From: Pelargonium nanum
Taxonomy: Eukaryota > Streptophyta > Magnoliopsida > Geraniales > Geraniaceae
DNA length: 26,770 nt
Reading direction: 5' to 3'
Assembly (NCBI GenBank): GCA_036897485.1
Contig: JAYMTF010001059.1
Span: forward strand, 1-26,770
Position numbers and translations under genes: made by a program. Shown piece after piece: positions 20,393-26,770 of this stretch; the first letter of the stretch is position 1; each line of letters starts with the position of its first letter. The notes under the pieces were generated by a model that was given only the letters and a program-made list of their open reading frames with translations, searched no databases and was not told where the DNA came from.

Positions 20393-21115
20393 TGGAGGTG
20401 GCAAATTGGGTTTCAAATCGGTTTTAAGAATATTCGGGTTGAATGACTAACTTAAACTTGACCCCAAAAAAAGTACGGGTTTGTCTGGATTGCAAATATA
20501 TATTTTACAACTAAGATGCACAAATGTGTAGTGATTTGTTCGTTTCAGCATGTTATTTTTTTAAGGCAATCCTATTTAATTCAAATTTCTATTTTTGGCT
20601 GAAAAATCAGGTTTAAATTTGTTTTGGAAAAGTTCGGGTCATAAAGACTTAACTCAAACTCGAACCGAAAGGGCTTGAATTCATTGAGTTGTGAGTTTTT
20701 AATTTTACATGTAAAATGTGTACTTGTGTGGTGATTTGTCTATTTTGATTCACGATTTTTTTCAAGGTAATCCGACCCAACTTAAACTCTATATTTTTGT
20801 CTTCTATTAGAGGTGACGATTTTGGTTTAATGAGAGTTCAGATTAAAAAAATCTAACTAAAATTCAACCCAAATATGTTTGAATTCATGTGAGCTGCGAG
20901 TTTGAAATTCACAAGTAAAATGTTTGATGGTGTGATTTGTATGTTTCAACCCACGATTTCTTCAAGGTAATCCAGTTTGATATGTCTTCTGTTAAGATGA
21001 CAAATCAAATTTCAGGCCGATTTTGAGAAAGTTTGAGTTGAAAAAATCTAACACTAAATCAAGTCGAAAGAGACTCGAATTTATTTGAGTTAGTTCGGGT
21101 TAGAGTCAACCATTC
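20393..21115. repeat. Diverged tandem array, period ~200 bp, 3.5 units
   Basis: Units begin near 20393, 20597, 20808 and 20995 with a GGTGRCAAATTTGGTTT-like head, followed by GTTCGGGT and ACTCGAACCGAAAGG-like words. The shared landmark GTGATTTGT is at 20531, 20731 and 20932 (spacings 200 and 201), each time followed by a CACGATTTTTTCAAGGTAATCC-like block. The last unit is truncated. A related single copy lies at 14.5 kb. Confidence 0.65.
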
Positions 21116-21447
21116 CACGAGACCCATTCCTTCGAAATCTCAAATTGATCAAATTCAAATCCAAATTAAAGCTCCATATTTATACAAACTTATTTTTCCA
21201 TTCAAAATACGAAAATCAATATTTCGTTTAAACGTTACATGGGGAAAAGGTAAATTGAGAATGACCACACTACCCATCCTGTTTCTCATGAACAAGATAC
21301 TTTCGGCTTGCCATTATACCCAAACGGAAAGGGCAATTACGTCCCATAAAATAATATGTTGCAATAAACAAAATTGTAGCTTTAGCGTGAAACAGAAGTC
21401 ATAAAGATAAGCTCTTGAAGGTTTCGTTTCGCAGTCACAGAGACAGA

Positions 21448-21469
21448 CTCTCTCTCTCTCTCTCTCTCT
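21448..21469 (+). repeat. (CT)n tract in the 5' leader region of the membrane protein gene
   Basis: An uninterrupted CT run lies about 135-155 bp before the likely start codon. CT-rich leaders are common in plant genes. A transcription start just upstream (about 21400-21445) is inferred. Confidence 0.6.
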
Positions 21470-21488
21470 TTGTTGCAATTTATCGGAA

Positions 21489-21509
21489 ATGTCTCTCCTC
21501 AGTTCTTGA
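21489..21509 (+). promoter_or_regulatory. Possible upstream ORF (6 codons plus stop)
   Basis: ATG TCT CTC CTC AGT TCT TGA encodes MSLLSS and closes 95 nt before the likely main start, in a different frame. It would be the first AUG met by scanning ribosomes if transcription starts upstream of 21489, and could reduce main-ORF translation. The function is inferred from position only. Confidence 0.35.
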
Positions 21510-21603
21510 AACCTCCGTCTTCGCTGCAATTTCTGCTCCGATTAGCGAAATTTGGTCCTCGGCGGCGGCGGCGGGTGTTTGTCGGCGATTCGTTGATTTG
21601 GGG

Positions 21604-24600
21604 ATGTTGGTGCAGAGGAGACTGATGAGCTGGAGGAGAGTGGCCACGTCGCTTCAGGCTCTCGCCGCTCATGGATTGCTCTTCTCCTTCACGTTTCTGC
21701 TCCTTCTCAAGCTTCAGAAACTCGTCTTTTTTAGCTGGTGGTATGTTGCTTTTTTTTCTTTCTCCTCTGATCTTCTGTTTGGTTGACGCGAAATTGGATG
21801 CGTAATGAGGTGAATTTGGGATTTTCTGTGGCGAATAGTTTCGTGGAATTGCAGATTTGTGTAAGAGGGGGTCAATTTTGTGAAATTTTGGTTTTTGGTG
21901 GAAAATTTAGGAGTTTTACAATGTTTATGGTTGCATGCACTAAGTATAGATTTTTTTTTTTGTTGGTGTGAACCATCCTGGTTTAATCCAGATTTGAGTG
22001 TAGATTGGTTGGCTCTTTTTTGTTGTATTAGGATGAAATTTGAGCTTCTAAGGCCTTACTCATGAACTGATGGAGATGATTTGGAGGTATTAGTTAACTG
22101 AATTTTGATTGGAGACTGAACATTGATTGATGCTTGCCCTAAATTGTCACTGATTTTGAACCTCATAGGCATAGAGAGGCCTTCACGATGGCATGCTCTT
22201 CACTCTTCCTGTCTCATCATCATCATCCAGCCGAATTATTAAAACCGTTGTGCAAGATAGTTTACAGCATTATGTTAAGCATTTTTTGTTTCAACTGGGG
22301 AAATATAATGCTGGTCCATAGATTCATATAGAATAGCGTTAAGCTAATGGAAAAAGATAGCAACTTGTTATCATTATGAGAATTGACGACATCTATATTG
22401 GTTGTTTTGCTTATTTATTATGTGTTCGGCTTCTACATTATTATTCTGCAGGATCATATTCGCCCCTCTCTGGCTATTTCATGCAGTAGTGGCACGTGGC
22501 AGGTTCTCCTTGCCTGCACCAGCAGTGCCTCATGATCGCCATGTAAGATGCCTTATCATCAAGTTAGTTTAGACTACTTCTTGTCTCACAACTTATTATA
22601 TTTATTCATTTGGAGAAACAAATATAGCTCTTTATTCTATAATGGTGACTGAAGTTGAAGTTATTTCTCATTGACAGTGGGCTCCTTTTCATGCATTAGT
22701 TGCGATGCCATTAATTGTTGCTTTTGAGCTGCTCCTCTGTATACATCTCGAGAACAGATATGGTACACTGTGAATTCCCTTTTCTTTCAGTAGATTTGCT
22801 GGGGGATAGGATATGGTTACATGTTTATTATACCTGTACTTGTCAATCTTCAAAAATTCAAACTTTACCAATATGCTTTCTTTGAAAACTTGAATGTTCT
22901 GCAGCTGTTAGCTTGAAGATTGTCTTTCTTCCCCTGCTGGCATTTCAAACGACAATCTTGATAGATAATATCAGGTACTTTTTTCCTTTTCATTTAATAG
23001 GGTTTCTCATGCCATCAGCATTTGCTCTATCAGTATTGCATTCAGTCGGTAGACCAACATGCATATCCTGTAACAGTGTCAAGCTAACCACTAGAAGAAT
23101 CATAGATAGGCTTCAGCCAAATTCCTAGACATAATCAATGTAAATAAATGCAACATAAGAATAACTTGTGGGGCTTTTTGGGGGGTGGGAACTCTTGTCC
23201 TGTCATGTACTCTGAAGCTTGTGCTAACCTGTGTAGTACAATTCTGATTGTTTCCACAAATATGCTTCTGATGTCGTAATCAACGTTTGTTTTGTATAGG
23301 ATGTGCAGGGCATTAATGCCTGGAGATGATGAAAGCATGACTGATGATGCAATATGGGAGACTCTTCCTGTAAGCTCACAATCTTTCAACTATATATATA
23401 TTAAGAATTGAACACTCAACATATTCATGAAAAGATGAAGATATGCCTAAAGAAATGTACTTGAATATATGCTTGTGTTTTTCTGCATACGCATGTAGCA
23501 TTTGCAACTGTTTGTTAATATTACAAATACAGTATCTCTCATGTGGATGGATATTTCTGCCATTATTTTAGTTCAATCCAAAATCAATGTCATATTGTGA
23601 CATTTTCGAATTTTTTTCTTTCTGACAAGTAGAAGCATTGAAGAAGATATGTATGGCAACAAAAATATGATACTTAGTGTTTTAACTTTAAGACCAATCC
23701 CATTTTTTAAAAAAGATGGCATGATATTTGGGTCTAGTACACTGAAACTAGCATCCTCAGGTACATCTTTAATGTTCTCACTTCTCAGTACTAAACCACT
23801 AATCTTTGGTTTCCAGCACTTCTGGGTTGCAATATCTATGGTCTTCTTTATTGCTGCAACGACGTTCACTCTCCTAAAGCTATGCGGTAATATATTTGTT
23901 TCTCTATTTGGTCATGGTTACTTTACTTCTCTCAAATTACACGATTCCAAGAAATACTCCTTGATATCTGATTCTCTTTTAGCACTATTCCTTAGGTCCA
24001 ACATAGTTTCAATGATTATTTGTACTATACGTATTTGATATGTCAATATTCTTTGTTCTTATTTTATATCATTTAATTCCAGTAGACTTTTGGTTTGACT
24101 AATTACATACTGATACTGTTTAAAAAAATTAATATGTCCTCTCTACTTTAAGAATGGCCATTTTCATGGGTATTTATATTTAGTATAAGTGTGTAACTGC
24201 TAAATTTCTGACTGGTGTACAATGAATGTTTATACTCAGCAGTTGTAAATTGTAACATTTCATATCTAAAATAATCCACGATTATTTCCTGACACCTTGG
24301 TGGAGATCAAGTGAGCCTGTTCCTGTAATCATTCTTTTAGAAATAGAATTCTCGTTTGCTTGTTACCGTCTATGTATTTAGGGACAATTCCACCCCATTG
24401 AGCTAATAACACACAAATGTTTCTCATATCTACTGTGTTAATTACTATCTTAGCATAACTTTGCTGAACAATGAAGATCAGTTCCTTTCGGAATGAATTA
24501 CATGGAAGAACATATCCTTTTAGTTAAGATGAATATTATAATATTAATAAAGTTGAGAGAAATCAAAAGCATAAATCAGGTAAACTTGGTGATTAACTGT

Positions 24601-26363
24601 GTTGTCTAAACTGAGAATATTTGTTACCTTTCAAAAATTGAATGAAAGTTGGAATGGTAACAGAGGAGATGCTAAATGATATTATATAAAAGGTATATTA
24701 TAGGTTTGGATTTATATATAGGTTTGCATTTATATATGTGTATCTTCAGTGTGCGAGTGCATAGTTAATGATAGTTGACAATCACGAATTGATCCCACAC
24801 TTGACAAATGCACAATTGTAATGTTTGTAATGCATTGTTATTTTCCCTAATCATCTTTAAAAATACATGCAGGTGATGTAATTGCTCTAGGTTGGTGGGA
24901 CCTATTTATAAATTACGGGTAACTACTTAAACATATGGATATAATTTATTCTTCTCATCTTCTGTGTCTTATCCTGTAGCTTTAATCTGTATTTTCCTCA
25001 ATGCAGCATTGCAGAGTGCTTTGCCTTTCTAGTTTGCATCAGATGGCATAACCCATCAATTCATAGGCACTATCAAATTACAGAATCGAGTTCTTCAATG
25101 AATATCAGATATCTTGACTGGAGTAGAGGCTTAGTAGTTTCTGCAGATGAAGACCAAAACCAGATAGGAATCTGCAGTCTTCAGGATATCGGTGGACATA
25201 TTATGAAAATTCCACTTATAATTTTCCAAATCCTGCTATTTATGCGTCTAGAGGTACTGTAGGTTGTGAGAGGCGGTTATTTGCTGATATGCTAAGAATG
25301 TTACCTGAAGCTGTACTGATTGTTTCCTATCTTTTTCCACTTCAGGGGACACCGCCTAGTGCTAGACATATCTCATTTGCCGTTCTTTTTACTCCTCTTT
25401 TGTTGCTGCAAGGAGCTGGAGTCCTGTTTGCCTTATATAGACTGGTAGAGAAAATTGTTCTTCTACTACACGGTGAAGCTACTTCTCGAAGATACTTTTC
25501 TATATCATCAAAAGCTTATGATTGTTTTGGGTTCTTGCACCATGGATCAAGGCAAGAATTAGTTTTAGTGCTCTATAAAATTTGTTTGAATTTTACGGGA
25601 TCCCTGCTGAACCGATAGGAACACTAAAGTTCTGCCGGTAACATCTAACAATTATCATTGTTTACGGCGCATCTTTCTTAACAGATTTCTGGGTTGGTGG
25701 TCAATTGATGAAGGAAGTCGAGAAGAACAGGCTAGACTGTATAGTGGCTCAGTTTCTGGGTCAGTGCTTGTAGTATTCAATTGTGTGCACTGTGCATTTA
25801 CATAGGATCTTCATTTAGTACATATCATAGAATCTCCTCAACAGTTTACTTTTCGAGGTACTTAGGCTGGTTGCATTTACATTTCACGGGTCCGTGCAGC
25901 TCCAACTATATATAAATTTACACTGATTGCTTGCATATGTGTCTCCTTTTCAAAATATTATTCTCATTGATGACTGGAGTGTGCTTGCTTTGTGGATTGT
26001 GCATATGCATCTGTTCATTTAGTATATACATGGCTCTTATACACGTCAAATGCACCACTAAATACATAAGATGTATAGTTTCTAGGTTTTACATAAGTAT
26101 TTTTTCAAAACTCATTTCCATCCTATTTTCTCAGGTATAACACATTCTCGCCTGATACTGTCAAGAAAATGCCTAAAGCAGATCTGGTTGAAGAGGTATA
26201 AACATGATTATCTATCTCTAGTCCAATATATATATCCAAGTAAATTTTCAAATTAACTATTTTTCTAATTATTTCATGTCAGATATGGAAGTTACAAGCT
26301 GCGCTAGGTGAACAGACTGAAATTACAAAGTACAGCCAGCAGGAGTTTGAAAGACTTCAAAAT
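21604..26363 (+). CDS. Multi-pass membrane protein, plant 'transmembrane Fragile-X-F-associated' family (partial: RING exon beyond window)
   Basis: Twelve coding exons join in frame: 21604-21740, 22452-22542, 22678-22762, 22905-22974, 23300-23369, 23817-23886, 24873-24918, 25007-25253, 25346-25551, 25685-25759, 26135-26195, 26283-26363. The product is 413 residues so far (406 from the Met at 21625). The sequence MSWRRVATSLQALAAHGLLF is close to the family N-terminus, so 21625 may be the real start; 21604 has the better initiation context. At least eight hydrophobic segments follow (LLFSFTFLLLLKL, IIFAPLWLFHAVV, VAMPLIVAFELLL, IVFLPLLAFQTTI, VAISMVFFIAATT, IAECFAFLVC, PLIIFQILLF, LFTPLLLLQGAGVLF). 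Then comes a cytosolic region with GWWSIDEGSREEQARLYSG and a VEEIWKLQAALGEQTEITK helix. Plant homologues end in a C3HC4 RING finger, suggesting a membrane E3 ubiquitin ligase. That exon is absent here. Intron 9 uses a GC donor. Confidence 0.9.
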
Positions 26364-26477
26364 GTATTATTTGTAGCCTTGCGTCCTCGACCATAGTTGT
26401 CTTTCAAAGACATCGATTTTATAAATTTGACGTAGCTATACAAATAAATAAATATATATATATAAGGATTGAGGATT

Positions 26478-26664
26478 CTAAGCCAAAGATTATTTGGCTT
26501 AGGCTAAGCTATTAATGAGGTGATGACACCTCATTAAAATTCATGGATCCGGGCAGGTCGCTCCGCTCCCACCTATTCACTTGGGTGGGTATGGATTAAA
26601 TTTAATGATGTGTCATCTCCTTATTAATTTGGCTTAGCCTAAGCCAAAAATTATATGGCTTAGA
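26478..26664. mobile_element. MITE-like foldback with ~65-bp inverted repeats
   Basis: The left arm (TCTAAGCCAAAGATTATTTG, then GCTTAGGCTAAGC and GATGACACCTCATTAAA) is inverted at the right end (TTTAATGATGTGTCATC, then GCTTAGCCTAAGCC and GGCTTAGA). A short GC-rich centre contains CCCACC/GGGTGGG, which can also pair. The element is about 187 bp and has no coding content. ATT flanks both sides if the ends are taken one base inward, but a target duplication cannot be claimed. It probably lies inside the last intron of the membrane protein gene. Confidence 0.65.
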
Positions 26665-26710
26665 TTTCTTATTCTCTATCAGTTAACTGATATAACTATT
26701 ACATCAGTTA

Positions 26711-26766
26711 CACTCAAAATTACGTAGTTTTGAGTGAGTGACTGATTCAAAACTACGTAGTTTTAA
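26711..26766. repeat. Two TACGTA-centred palindromes
   Basis: 26711-26736 (CACTCAAAAT-TACGTA-GTTTTGAGTG) is a near-perfect palindrome with one mismatched pair. 26746-26766 repeats the core as TCAAAACTACGTAGTTTTA. The pair may be the terminus of another MITE that continues past the window. Confidence 0.7.
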
Positions 26767-26770
26767 GTTA

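Noticed and set aside
23573..24038. Open frames on both strands around exon 6 of the membrane protein gene
   Set aside because: They combine intron sequence with a 70-bp exon; the true reading needs splicing at 23817 and 23886.
25289..25618. 109-codon ORF ending in ...FTGSLLNR
   Set aside because: It is exon 9 read through its flanking introns; the conserved protein continues at 25685 after a GC-AG intron.
1..26770. CRISPR-like or bacterial defence-type structures
   Set aside because: Repeats are diverged tandem or inverted plant repeats without regular unique spacers, and all gene structures are eukaryotic with introns.

Overview
This is a stretch of plant nuclear DNA, most likely from a eudicot. 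The evidence is an intron-containing TCP transcription factor of the CYC/TB1 clade, a multi-exon plant membrane protein gene with plant-type introns, a nuclear tRNA-Ile(AAU), and plant transposon remnants (a MULE with a 9-bp target duplication, a PIF/Harbinger-like MITE, a LINE RNase H fragment). Species cannot be named from the sequence. The window is gene-poor and AT-rich: two protein-coding genes and one tRNA in 26.8 kb.

Layout. Positions 1-3.8 kb hold MITE and foldback remnants and no convincing gene. Positions 3.8-8.6 kb contain no long ORF, but have two well-formed plus-strand TATA boxes (3829, 6595) and small exon-like segments with strong splice signals (for example 7343-7407 and 7703-7758), which could belong to a noncoding transcript. 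The TCP gene lies on the minus strand (CDS 10231 down to 8699, one 288-bp intron, 414 codons). Its upstream region carries a tandem duplication with a period of 264 bp, and both copies contain a TATA-like element and a GGTCCC core. From 10.9 to 21.2 kb there are simple repeats, a LINE fragment between long direct repeats, inverted repeats, a tRNA-Ile gene at 17.1 kb, a 1.32-kb MULE with a GC-rich interior (18585-19908), and a diverged ~200-bp-period tandem array (20393-21115).

From 21.6 kb to the right edge, a plus-strand gene encodes a polytopic membrane protein of the plant 'transmembrane Fragile-X-F-associated' family. Twelve coding exons can be chained in frame, including one GC-AG intron. 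The C-terminal RING finger exon expected from the family is not inside the window. A MITE-like foldback and two TACGTA-centred palindromes lie beyond the last visible exon.

The two protein genes have no evident functional link. The TCP gene is a transcriptional regulator of the branching/floral-symmetry clade; the other encodes a putative membrane-anchored RING protein. No CRISPR, phage or bacterial-type system is present. The most interesting signals are the duplicated core promoter and unusual TCP-domain residues of the TCP gene, the possible unannotated transcript next to it, the inverted D-arm copy abutting the tRNA, and the MULE with a GC-rich cargo.
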